This document shows, in pieces, positions 1 to 7,858 of a stretch of DNA of 64,000 nucleotides. The DNA lies in the NCBI RefSeq assembly GCF_036231945.1, contig NZ_CP109599.1, forward strand, positions 4,682,501 through 4,746,500, given 5' to 3'. Under the pieces are notes generated by a model. The model was not told where the DNA came from. It made no database searches and saw nothing but the letters and a program-made list of their open reading frames with translations. Position numbers and translations under genes: made by a program. The DNA is from Streptomyces sp. NBC_01429. Lineage in GTDB: Bacteria; Actinomycetota; Actinomycetes; Streptomycetales; Streptomycetaceae. Every line of letters begins with the position of its first letter. Positions within the stretch are counted from its first letter, which is position 1.

Positions 1-3000
1 CATTTGCTCACGCTCAAGGACCAGCGGTACGCGGACGCCGAGCGCATCGACACCCTGGGCGCCGAGGTGGCGGAGGACCTCACCGCCTTCGCGCGGCGCG
101 CCGTGCGGTTCCTGAGCCGCGAGGACGCCTTCAGCGGCTATCACGAGGACATCGGGGGGCTGACGGCCGAGGCCGACGCGATCGTCACCGCCGCCGAGGC
201 CGCCCCGGTCGCCGAGCGGCTCGACGAGCTGGCGGCGGGGCTGCGTACGGTCACCGAGGTCGTCGCGGGCCTGGACATCGGCGACGCGACGGTCCGTACG
301 TCCATCCTGGAGCGCGTCGCGGAGGTCCTCGGCGGGGTCAACGGCGCCCGCGCCACCCTGGACGCCCGGCGCAGGGAGCTGGGCGCGCAGGAGGGACGGG
401 CCGGGTTCGCGGCGGAGTTCGCGCTGCTCGGCCAGGCCGTGACGGGCGCGCTGGCCGCCGCCTCCACCCCGGAGACCTGCGACGAGCAGCTCGCCGGGCT
501 GCTGCTGCGGCTGGAGGACCTCGAATCCCGCTTCGCGGAGTCCGACGACTTCCTCGCCGAGCTGTCGGGCAAGCGCACCGAGGTCTACGAGACGTTCTCG
601 GCCCGTAAGCAGGGTCTCCAGGACGCCCGCGCGCAGCGCGCCGAGCGGCTGGGCGACTCGGCGGGCCGGGTGCTGGAGACCGTCGCGCGCCGGGCGGCGG
701 CCCTGGACTCCGCCGACGAGGTCAGCACGTACTTCGCCTCCGACCCGATGGTCGCCAAGGTCCGGCGCACCGTCGCCGAGCTGCGCGAACTGGGCGACCG
801 GGTCAGGGCGGAGGAGCTGGACGGCCGGATCAAGGCGTCCCGCCAGGAGGCGGCCCGCGCGCTGCGGGACCGCACCGACCTGTACGCGGACGGCGGCGCG
901 CTCATCCGGCTGGGCCGCCACAGCTTCGCGGTCAACACACAGCCGCTCGACCTCACCCTCGTACCCCACGGCGGGAGTGGGAGCGGCGGGGACGTGCGCG
1001 GGGACAGGAACGGGAGCGGTGGCGGGGGCGGGCTGAGCTTCGCGCTCACCGGCACCGACTACCGGGCCCCTGTCACCGACCCGGAGTTCGCCGCGACCCG
1101 GCCGTACTGGGGACAGGAGCTGCCGTCGGAGTCGGCGGAGGTGTACCGGGGCGAGTATCTGGCGGCGAAGCTGCTCGCGGGGCGCGCTGCGGACGGCCGG
1201 GCGACCGGCGACCGCGCGGCCGACGGGCTGGCGTCCTACGCCGAACTGGAAGCGCTGGTACGGCAGTCGGCGGAGGAGGCGTACGACGAGGGATACGAGC
1301 GCGGCGTCCACGACCACGACGCCGCCCTGATCCTGCGCGCCCTGCTGCGGCTGCGCGCCGAGGCCGGCCTGCTGCGCTACGCACCGGCCGCCCGCGCCGC
1401 CGCCCAGCTGTTCTGGGCGCACGGCACCACACCGGAGGCGCGCGAGGCGTGGACCCGGCGGGCCGTGTCGATGGCGCGGGCCAGGGACACCTTCGGGCTG
1501 GCACCCGCCATCGAGACGCTCCAGGCGGAGCTGGCGACGGCGATGGGACGGGTCGAAGAGCACCCGCAGGCCGCCGAGTACCTCTTCGAGGAGCTGACGT
1601 CAGGACCGGACGGCTTCGTCACCAGCGCGGGCGCGCGGACGCTGCTCGACAAGTTCCGGCGCGCGGTGGGCACCTCGGACTCCGGCAGCTCCGCGTACGA
1701 CGAGGACCTCGCCGGTCTCGGCGACGACCTGACCGCCCGCCGCCAGCTGGTGGAGAACTGGCTCGCCGCGTACGCGGCGGCCGGCGGCCGGGACGGCATC
1801 GACCCCGGTGACCTGGCGGAGGCCGCCGCCGTCGAACTCTGCCCCGGCCTCGCCCGGTACGACGTGACGGCGCCGCGGGCCGAGACCGTCGAGGGCCTGC
1901 TCGGCAGCCACCCGAGGATCGAGCGCCGCCGGCTGACCGTCCGCCTCGACGAACTCCTCGCCCGCACGGCGGACTTCCGCGACCGGGTGGCCCCCGGCTT
2001 CCGCGCCTACCAGCGCCTGCGCGGCGCCCTCGTCACGGCCGAGCGGGCGCGACTGCGCCTGGACGACTACCGGCCCCGCGTCATGTCCTCCTTCGTGCGC
2101 AACCGGCTCATCGACGAGGTCTACCTCCCCCTCATCGGCGACAACCTCGCCAAGCAGCTCGGCACGGCCGGCGAGTCCAAGCGCACCGACAGCAACGGCC
2201 TGCTGCTCCTGGTCTCCCCGCCGGGCTACGGCAAGACGACGCTCATGGAGTACGTCGCCGACCGTCTCGGCCTGGTCCTCGTCAAGATCAACGGACCGGC
2301 TCTCGGCCACGCCGTCACCTCGCTCGACCCGGACCAGGCACCGAACGCGACCGCCCGCCAGGAGGTGGAGAAGATCAACTTCGCCCTGGCGGCGGGCAAC
2401 AACACGCTGCTGTACCTGGACGACATCCAGCACACCTCGCCCGAGCTGCTCCAGCAGTTCATCTCGCTGTGCGACGCGCAGCGCCGCATCGAGGGCGTAC
2501 GGGACGGCGAGACGCGGACGTACGACCTGCGCGGCAAGCGCTTCGCCGTCTGCATGGCCGGCAACCCGTACACCGAGTCGGGCCACCGCTTCCGTATCCC
2601 CGACATGCTCGCCAACCGCGCCGACGTGTGGAACCTGGGGGACGTCCTGACCGGAAAGGAGGACGTCTTCGCGCTCAGCTTCGTGGAGAACGCCCTCACC
2701 ACCCACCCGGTCCTCGCCCCGCTCGCCGCCCGCGACCGCGCCGACCTGGACATCCTCGTACGGCTCGCCTCCGACGACCCCACCGCCCGCACGGACCGCC
2801 TGACCCACCCCTACCCGCCCGCCGAACTGGACCGCGTGCTCGCCGTCCTGCGCCATCTGCTGACGGCCCGCGAAACGGTCCTCGCGGTCAACGAGGCGTA
2901 CATATCCTCGGCGGCCCAGTCCGACGCGACGCGCACGGAGCCGCCGTTCCTCCTCCAGGGCTCGTACCGCAACATGAACAAGATCGCGGCCCGGATCGAC

Positions 3001-3339
3001 GCCGTCATGAACGACACCGAACTCGCCGCCGTGATCGAGGACCACTACACGGGCGAGGCCCAGACCCTGACCTCGGGCGCCGAGTCCAATCTCCTCAAAC
3101 TCGCCGAACTGCGGGGCACGTTGACCCCGCCGGGGGCGGCGCGCTGGACGGAGATCAAGACGGGCTATGTCCGCACTCTGACCCTGGGCGGCCCGGAGGG
3201 CGACCCGCTGACCCGGGCGGTGGCCGCCCTGGGGCTGCTCGCGGACCGGATGAGCGCGGTGGAGGCGGCGATCACCCGGGCGGCGGGGGAGGGGAGCGGG
3301 CCGGGAACGGGCCGGCACGGGGCGCGGCTCGCCGACTGA
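1..3339 (+). CDS. DNA repair ATPase-like AAA+ protein, 5' end cut by window
   Basis: The frame is open to the left edge, so only about 1,112 C-terminal residues are visible; full-length homologues are, from memory, considerably longer. Counting from the TTG at base 4, the first ~300 residues are Ala/Glu/Arg-rich and probably helical or coiled-coil, a Gly/Ser linker lies near 325-345, and an AAA+ ATPase module occupies roughly 690-1000. It has a Walker A (PGYGKTT, about 740-746) and a Walker B (LLYLDD, about 802-807). Relatives are annotated 'DNA repair ATPase', but the biochemical function is not established and the DNA-repair label is inherited. The gene ends 40 bp before the convergent damaged peptidase locus. 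The fold is confident, the role is not. Confidence 0.75.
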   Translation, partial: HLLTLKDQRYADAERIDTLGAEVAEDLTAFARRAVRFLSREDAFSGYHEDIGGLTAEADAIVTAAEAAPVAERLDELAAGLRTVTEVVAGLDIGDATVRTSILERVAEVLGGVNGARATLDARRRELGAQEGRAGFAAEFALLGQAVTGALAAASTPETCDEQLAGLLLRLEDLESRFAESDDFLAELSGKRTEVYETFSARKQGLQDARAQRAERLGDSAGRVLETVARRAAALDSADEVSTYFASDPMVAKVRRTVAELRELGDRVRAEELDGRIKASRQEAARALRDRTDLYADGGALIRLGRHSFAVNTQPLDLTLVPHGGSGSGGDVRGDRNGSGGGGGLSFALTGTDYRAPVTDPEFAATRPYWGQELPSESAEVYRGEYLAAKLLAGRAADGRATGDRAADGLASYAELEALVRQSAEEAYDEGYERGVHDHDAALILRALLRLRAEAGLLRYAPAARAAAQLFWAHGTTPEAREAWTRRAVSMARARDTFGLAPAIETLQAELATAMGRVEEHPQAAEYLFEELTSGPDGFVTSAGARTLLDKFRRAVGTSDSGSSAYDEDLAGLGDDLTARRQLVENWLAAYAAAGGRDGIDPGDLAEAAAVELCPGLARYDVTAPRAETVEGLLGSHPRIERRRLTVRLDELLARTADFRDRVAPGFRAYQRLRGALVTAERARLRLDDYRPRVMSSFVRNRLIDEVYLPLIGDNLAKQLGTAGESKRTDSNGLLLLVSPPGYGKTTLMEYVADRLGLVLVKINGPALGHAVTSLDPDQAPNATARQEVEKINFALAAGNNTLLYLDDIQHTSPELLQQFISLCDAQRRIEGVRDGETRTYDLRGKRFAVCMAGNPYTESGHRFRIPDMLANRADVWNLGDVLTGKEDVFALSFVENALTTHPVLAPLAARDRADLDILVRLASDDPTARTDRLTHPYPPAELDRVLAVLRHLLTARETVLAVNEAYISSAAQSDATRTEPPFLLQGSYRNMNKIAARIDAVMNDTELAAVIEDHYTGEAQTLTSGAESNLLKLAELRGTLTPPGAARWTEIKTGYVRTLTLGGPEGDPLTRAVAALGLLADRMSAVEAAITRAAGEGSGPGTGRHGARLAD

Positions 3340-3379
3340 GCACGCCCCGCCGACGAACGGCGTCTCACCGGGGAAGGGG

Positions 3380-4582
3380 CTATCGGGTGCGCACGGCGTC
3401 GAGGTCCTCGAACAGGGCGGGCCAGCCGCCCTCGGAGAACCGGCGCTTGTGCAGGTCGGGGATCTCGGCGACATTGCGCCGGGTACGGGCGCCGAGACCG
3501 GGGTCGGTGGCGATCCGCTGGAGGGCGGCCCACAGCTCGGGGCCCCGGCTGGGCGACAGGCACTGCACCAGGTGCGCGCTGAACGCGTCGTCGAGTCCGG
3601 GCAGCGCCTCGATGACACGGAGCTGGGTGGCACGGCCGCTTCTCGGCAGGAAGGACCACATCGCCGTCCGCCAGGCGGCGGCGATGTCCTTACGGGGCGC
3701 GGTCCCGAGACCGCACTCCTTGAGGCGGCGTCCCATGGAGAGCAGCAGATCCGTGGACTGGCCTTCGGCCAGGGGGCTTTGACGCCGGTCCGGAAAGACA
3801 TAACTGGAGACCTTGATGAGGCCGGTGGCGTCGAGCGGCTCCGTGAAGGCGAGCCGGAACATCTCGGCCACGTCGGCCGCCGCGCCGTACTTGGCGTACC
3901 ACCACAGACACCACCGCCGGGCCTGGAAGGAGCCCTTGGATGAACAGCGAGGAAGAAAGGGAATGTCGGCGCCGCACAGTTCGCGAAGCAGTCCCAGGGC
4001 GGCCGCCGGTGGCGGGGTCCGCACTTGTGGCAGTGGCTCCGGGAGGGTTTCCCGCTCCAGCCCGATGCCGAGAAGTTCGATGAGAGCGGCCACCGTCTCC
4101 TCGTCGGGGATACGGCGGATCCAGCCGGACAGCTCGTCCCAGGTGAGGGGCTGTGGGGCGATGGTGGCGGTACCGCTGCTGTCGGCACCGCTGTTGTCGG
4201 CGCCGCTGTTGTTGTGGTTGCTGTTGTTGTGGTCGCTCCGGTCCGTTCGCTCCAGCAGTACGAGGAGGGAGGACAGGTGTTTCAGCCGGGTTCTCCGCTG
4301 GTGGCTCAGGGCGTCCGGGCGCGTGTCGGGGACAGCGGCGCGGAACGCTTCGAGGGTGGCGGCGCGCAGCCGGGCATGCGATTCCGCGTCCAGGTTCAGG
4401 CTCTGCTTCAGCAGTTCCTTGGCCCGGGGGAAGGCGCCGATCCGCAGGAGGAGGTCCATGAGCAGGGCCGTCTCCGGCACCGAGGCGGGCCACTTGGTGA
4501 ACGGCTCGATCCACTCGGCGACGTTCGCGTTGGTCAGGGGCGCGTCGTCGGGCAGTTGCCGTAGAAAACCCCTCCGCGACAT
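3380..4582 (-). CDS. Unrecognised helical protein, probably 3' part of a broken peptidase gene
   Basis: This 400-codon frame has a normal coding appearance but no family I recognise. It is predicted mostly alpha-helical, with an Asn/Ser/Asp-rich low-complexity stretch near residues 118-140 encoded by CAC-AAC-type repeats. It starts inside the trypsin-like peptidase fragment upstream, in another frame, so the original start was probably lost and this is likely the C-terminal, effector-like half of a once longer peptidase protein. The ATG at 4582 has no convincing Shine-Dalgarno sequence, and initiation there would read peptidase codons out of frame for its first residues. It could be an expressed orphan or a pseudogene part. 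Confidence 0.45.
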   Translation of the reverse strand: MSRRGFLRQLPDDAPLTNANVAEWIEPFTKWPASVPETALLMDLLLRIGAFPRAKELLKQSLNLDAESHARLRAATLEAFRAAVPDTRPDALSHQRRTRLKHLSSLLVLLERTDRSDHNNSNHNNSGADNSGADSSGTATIAPQPLTWDELSGWIRRIPDEETVAALIELLGIGLERETLPEPLPQVRTPPPAAALGLLRELCGADIPFLPRCSSKGSFQARRWCLWWYAKYGAAADVAEMFRLAFTEPLDATGLIKVSSYVFPDRRQSPLAEGQSTDLLLSMGRRLKECGLGTAPRKDIAAAWRTAMWSFLPRSGRATQLRVIEALPGLDDAFSAHLVQCLSPSRGPELWAALQRIATDPGLGARTRRNVAEIPDLHKRRFSEGGWPALFEDLDAVRTR

Positions 4583-5065
4583 GACGGTTGGTCACGACGA
4601 GCTGCGGCGCGATCATCCAGCCGGTGCCTATCCACTTCAGCCGGTGGTTGTGCAGATTGATGCGGCCGACGCTGGAGATCACCGCTTCGAGGGTGCGGCG
4701 AGCCTTTTGAGTTGGGCCGAAAGCACGTCGCTGGTGGGGAATCCGTTGGCGGCCAGAGAAAAAGTCCCGCCCTGAATGAGATGAACCGGTCGATAGAATT
4801 CGTTGATGATCTTTTCCAGTGCGGTGTCCTGGGGGACATAGACGCCCTCGGTCATGCGTTCGACGGTGTCGGCCACTTGATCAATACGCAATCCGGAATC
4901 GAGGCCCTCCAGCCCGCCCAGCGTGGCGGCCGCGGCCTTGATCTCGTCGAACCGGTCGAAGAACTCCTGCTTGGCCTCGCCGTCGGAGAAGAACTGCCGA
5001 TAGTCCATCGGCGAAGCGTATGAGGGCGAAGGGGGCCTGCGGGGCGTTTGGCCGCATTCGGTCAC
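4563..5065 (-). pseudogene. Trypsin-like serine peptidase, N-terminal remnant with frameshift
   Basis: A 128-residue frame (GTG at 5065; ATG at 5008 gives MDYRQFF) runs through a helical N-terminal region and stops at 4679 just after SAQLKR. The next frame continues the protein: ARRTLEAVISSVGRI, then GTGWMIAPQLVVTNRHVAE, the classic catalytic-His segment of trypsin-like peptidases. Restoring one A in the AAAA run near 4696 joins the two frames, so one base has been lost (or missed in sequencing). After HVAEGF the peptidase homology ends abruptly; no catalytic Asp or GDSGG Ser motif follows, and the downstream frame (3380-4582) is different protein. I infer an internal deletion near 4565 in addition to the frameshift. 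The locus is convergent with the AAA+ gene. Confidence 0.7.
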
Positions 5066-5236
5066 CCGGCATCGAGTCCGGCCGCCCGGCGTCGAGGCCC
5101 TGTTGACGGAGGGTGCGAGAGCGTTGACCCTTGGTGAGGAATTGGCCTACGGGCCTCTGGCTCCGGGGACTTCAGGGTCTTCTGGGCCTGAGGGGCTTCG
5201 ACGGCTTCAATCGGAGGCTTCAGAGGGGTGGACGTC

Positions 5237-5737
5237 ATGATCGAACAGCGGTTGTCCAGATGGAGATCCATGGTGGCGCTGACCGTCGCCGGGGCGGCGC
5301 TGGTCGCCGTCACGGCGGGCTCGGCGGGTGCCGTAGGTACGGGGAGCGCCGCGGGAGCGGACCGGGGGAGTGCCGCGCGGGCGTCGGCGGAGGCCGCCGC
5401 CGTGAGCGCCGCGCCGACGCCGGAGGAGCAGGAGCGGCTCCGCGCGATCGCGGGGGCGATCTGGGGCGACAGCCTGGCGGCGGGTTGGGACATGAACAGC
5501 GACGTGGCGGACATCCTGTCGACGGCCACGGGCGAGATCCTGAAGTGCTCGGAGGCGTTCGCCCTGGTGCCCAGGCCGGCCGGGTTCATCCCGGGGCTGG
5601 GCTACCTGGTCAGCTACTGGAAGAACCTGCGCGACTACTTCCTGGTGGTCAGCCAGGACCGTACGTACCGCGCCTGCGTGAGCGCGACCGCGTTGAACTA
5701 CCGCTCGGCCATTGAAATGGCGTCGATGGGCATCTGA
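5237..5737 (+). CDS. Small secreted hypothetical protein
   Basis: About 166 residues. A basic N-terminus (EQRLSRWR) followed by a hydrophobic stretch and AGSAGAVG looks like a Sec signal peptide. The mature part is Ala-rich at first, then has a compact region with two Cys residues (EILKCSEAF and YRACVSAT) that could form a disulfide. ATG 5237 is preferred because AGAGGGG lies 8 nt upstream; an in-frame GTG at 5228 would add three residues. No family is recognised. It faces away from the broken peptidase gene across about 170 bp. Confidence 0.65.
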   Translation: MIEQRLSRWRSMVALTVAGAALVAVTAGSAGAVGTGSAAGADRGSAARASAEAAAVSAAPTPEEQERLRAIAGAIWGDSLAAGWDMNSDVADILSTATGEILKCSEAFALVPRPAGFIPGLGYLVSYWKNLRDYFLVVSQDRTYRACVSATALNYRSAIEMASMGI

Positions 5738-5997
5738 CGCGGCGGCCGGTTGCCGGCTGCTGGGGTTGGGGCCTGCTGGGGCTGTGGCTGGGGGGCGGGG
5801 TGCGGCTGTACGGGTCGACTGGCGCCCCCTGGTCATGGCTCGGGTCGGGTGGACTGTCGTCCTGGCTGTCGTGAACGGCGACGCTGCCGGCGTCCCGCCC
5901 GAAGCGTACAATTGTGGCATAAGGGGAGTAGGTGTCTGATATCGGCCGCCTGCTGCCACATGGGGAGGGACGCGCCGACCTCTGTGAGGGGGTTCTC

Positions 5998-6177
5998 ATG
6001 ACTGACAGCAGCAACTTCTACGCCCACGACAGACCGCCACACCCGACCCTCCCCGAGGACCGCCCCCGAGGCGGCGGCCCAAAGACTCCGCTGGCGCACA
6101 GCGGAAGATGGACGACGTTGGCCATCGTGCTGGTGGTCCTTCTGATCGTCGTCGTGGGGATCGCGATGTTCCCGTGA
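5998..6177 (+). CDS. Small single-pass membrane protein
   Basis: 59 residues: a polar, Pro-rich N-terminus (MTDSSNFYAHDRPPHP) and one C-terminal transmembrane helix (TLAIVLVVLLIVVVGIAMF), a layout typical of tail-anchored small Streptomyces proteins. The ATG at 5998 is chosen over an upstream in-frame GTG (5932) because GAGGGGG sits 5 nt before it. The 5738-5997 upstream gap holds a possible -10 (TACAAT, 5907-5912) inside the palindrome ACAATTGT. Function unknown. Confidence 0.6.
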   Translation: MTDSSNFYAHDRPPHPTLPEDRPRGGGPKTPLAHSGRWTTLAIVLVVLLIVVVGIAMFP

Positions 6178-6232
6178 GCTGAGCTGATGACGTTCCGGAC
6201 CGTGACGCGGGCGATCCCGGACCGTGGCTACT

Positions 6233-6270
6233 GAAGCGCCCGCCGGCAATGCGGTGCCGGCGGGCGCTTC
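6233..6270 (+). terminator. Strong hairpin after small membrane gene
   Basis: A perfect 16-bp inverted repeat (arms GAAGCGCCCGCCGGCA and its complement) around a 6-nt loop, 55 nt after the stop of the small membrane protein gene. There is no T-run, as is common for Streptomyces terminators. Confidence 0.7.
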
Positions 6271-6276
6271 GGGTGT

Positions 6277-6550
6277 GGATCGACCCCGCGGCAGGCGGGG
6301 AGCACGCGAGCGCGGCGGCTGGCGATGCCGTTGCCGGGAGCATCCCCGCGAGGTGTGCGAGGACCATCCGCCCTCTCCTGCGTGGAAGGGCTTCTGCCCG
6401 GGGCCATCCCTCGCGCGAGGGAACATGCTCTCGGCGGCCAGGCGGTGTGCGTAGGTCACCGGACCATCCCCGCGTGGCGCGGGGACCACCCACGGCTGAC
6501 GCCGGAGGGAGACGCGCGGGCCGGACCACCCCCGCGTGCGCGGGGACCAT
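6277..6550 (-). CRISPR. Degenerate type I-E-like CRISPR array, five repeat units
   Basis: Five related palindromic units begin at about 6277, 6337, 6401, 6461 and 6523, a 60-64 nt period. Each is about 28-31 nt, giving intervals of 31-33 nt, the type I-E geometry. The best copies (6461-6489 and 6523-6550) read GGACCATCCCCGCG on one side and CGCGGGGACCA on the other; the first three carry substitutions or small insertions. Read on the minus strand the units match the I-E pattern (GTGGTCCCCGCG ... CGCGGGGATGGTCC), so a leader would lie at the right, and the decayed copies are at the distal end. No cas gene is present. Intervals 6306-6336, 6368-6400, 6429-6460 and 6490-6522 are the putative spacers. 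Confidence 0.75.
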
Positions 6551-6720
6551 ACTTCGTGACCTGCGGCTTTATCTTCGGTCGGCCCGGCGACTCTTCACTC
6601 GCAGCAGCTCGGTCGATCCGGCTTACCCCCTACCAGGCAACTCCCCAGCAGCCACTCCAGGGGCTGGTCTGGGTACGGCGAGCGCGCAGGAAGCGCCCCC
6701 AGTTCCCTCGCCGCCGCTGA

Positions 6721-6948
6721 GAGAGCATCAAGGCGCTCTCGGAGTTTCTGGGCCACTCGGACCCCGGCTTCACGCTGCGCACGTACACGCACCTGTTGCC
6801 GTCCAGCGAGACCCGGACCCGCAAAACGACCGACGACGCCTTCACGGACACCGGGGCGAAGGATGAGGGTGACTCGGTCGCCGGCCAGGTCACTCGGTGT
6901 CCGCAGCGAGACCCATGTGCCCTCAATGTGCCCTGGGCGCCTGACGCC
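6721..6948 (+). pseudogene. Tyrosine recombinase (integrase) C-terminal remnant
   Basis: Directly after an in-frame stop at 6718-6720 the frame reads IKALSEFLGHSDPGFTLRTY and then THLLPSSE, the C-terminal box II of Streptomyces phage/plasmid integrases (GHS for the conserved His/Trp region and the TY catalytic tyrosine). No N-terminal or arm-binding domain precedes it, and the frame runs on without a clear end; the 3' limit given is approximate. This is a relic of an excised or decayed integrative element, beside the CRISPR remnant and a serine recombinase. Confidence 0.7.
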
Positions 6949-6962
6949 GCTTCACGGTACCG

Positions 6963-6991
6963 AAAAGGGCGAGGCCCCGAAGGCCCCGCCC
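6963..6991 (-). terminator. Rho-independent terminator of the minus-strand hypothetical gene
   Basis: Read on the minus strand, GGGCGGGGCC-TTC-GGGGCCTCGCCC (one mismatched pair) is followed by TTTT, 21 nt after the stop of the gene that starts at 7725. Confidence 0.75.
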
Positions 6992-7011
6992 GCCGCAGGT
7001 CAAACGCAAGG

Positions 7012-7725
7012 TCAGGGCCACACCAGACAGTAAGGCTGATGCCCCGCCTCATGCAGCCGGTGCGAGAAGTCCTGCCACTCGTGCAGCAGTTGGTACACGT
7101 TGTACGCGTCCCTCGGCCCGCCCCGGTCCGGCACCGTCGACCAGATGAAGGCCGCCGCGCCGACCGATTCCTCGCCTATGTCGCGCAGCGGGTCCACGAC
7201 GGTCATGGGGAGGCGGACGACCGCGTAATCCGGGTGGAGGACGACGAGTTCGAGCGGGGGGACCTTGTTCAGGGGCATGCCCTGTATGCCCGTCAGGACC
7301 ATCGCGGCTATCGTCTCCGGCTTGATCTTGGAGAACATCCCGCCCATGCCCAGCTCGTCGCCGCCCAGTTCCTCCGGGCGCATGGAGATGGGGACACGGG
7401 CTGCCGTGGCTCCGTTGGGCGCGCCGAAGTACTTGTAGGTCACCCCCACCCGGCCACCACTCCTGATTCCCGGAAGCTGCATCCCCGGAAGCTGCTCATC
7501 GGCCGCGCGTGCGTCGCCGGTCCGGCCGCCGCCGCGTATCTCGCCCGCGCCGCGCATCTCGCGGGCGTCACGTGCCTCACGCGCCTCGCGGTCCCGGTGC
7601 TCGCGGCGCCGGTGTTTTCCCCGGGCAGGCTCCGGACCCAGGTCGTCGGTCCCCTCGCCCACTCCGCCACCGCGATGCATATCTCCACCCGACCACTCGC
7701 AGCCCCGGCCGCGCAACCCGATCAT
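7012..7725 (-). CDS. Conserved hypothetical protein
   Basis: 237 residues from the ATG at 7725, which has GGGAGGT about 10 nt upstream; the longer open frame to 7836 has no such support. The N-terminal half is low-complexity, rich in Arg, Glu and Gly, with a repetitive REAREARDARE-like stretch. The C-terminal ~130 residues look globular (VTYKYFGAPNGATAARVPIS, then LELVVLHPDYAVVRLPMTVV). I associate it with conserved Streptomyces proteins of unknown function. It is divergent from the serine recombinase, with 133 bp between starts. Confidence 0.6.
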   Translation of the reverse strand: MIGLRGRGCEWSGGDMHRGGGVGEGTDDLGPEPARGKHRRREHRDREAREARDAREMRGAGEIRGGGRTGDARAADEQLPGMQLPGIRSGGRVGVTYKYFGAPNGATAARVPISMRPEELGGDELGMGGMFSKIKPETIAAMVLTGIQGMPLNKVPPLELVVLHPDYAVVRLPMTVVDPLRDIGEESVGAAAFIWSTVPDRGGPRDAYNVYQLLHEWQDFSHRLHEAGHQPYCLVWP

Positions 7726-7818
7726 CGTGACAGTGACCTCCCCCACGAACGTCCGGTGAAACACCAGTCCGCAGAAACGTCCGAGCCTCTGACGCGATGG
7801 ATTGCGTGAACTTCCCCT

Positions 7819-7836
7819 ATGACGCCCCGGTGTCAT
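7819..7836. promoter_or_regulatory. Inverted repeat upstream of serine recombinase
   Basis: ATGACGCCCCGGTGTCAT: two 8-bp arms with one mismatch around a 2-bp centre, 22 bp before the recombinase GTG. It could be an autoregulatory operator or part of a recombination site; no functional evidence. Confidence 0.35.
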
Positions 7837-7858
7837 GTAGTTGGGGTAGCGTCAGAGT

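Noticed and set aside
1600..4188. Minus-strand frame of 862 codons across the AAA+ gene end
   Set aside because: It spans two unrelated loci; the true coding bias is on the plus strand up to 3339 and in a different minus frame after 3380.
5932..5997. Longer start for the small membrane protein
   Set aside because: The in-frame GTG at 5932 adds 22 residues without a Shine-Dalgarno; GAGGGGG fits the ATG at 5998.
6796..7809. Plus-strand frame of 337 codons after the integrase remnant
   Set aside because: After about 6948 it runs through a terminator and then antisense to the conserved hypothetical gene.
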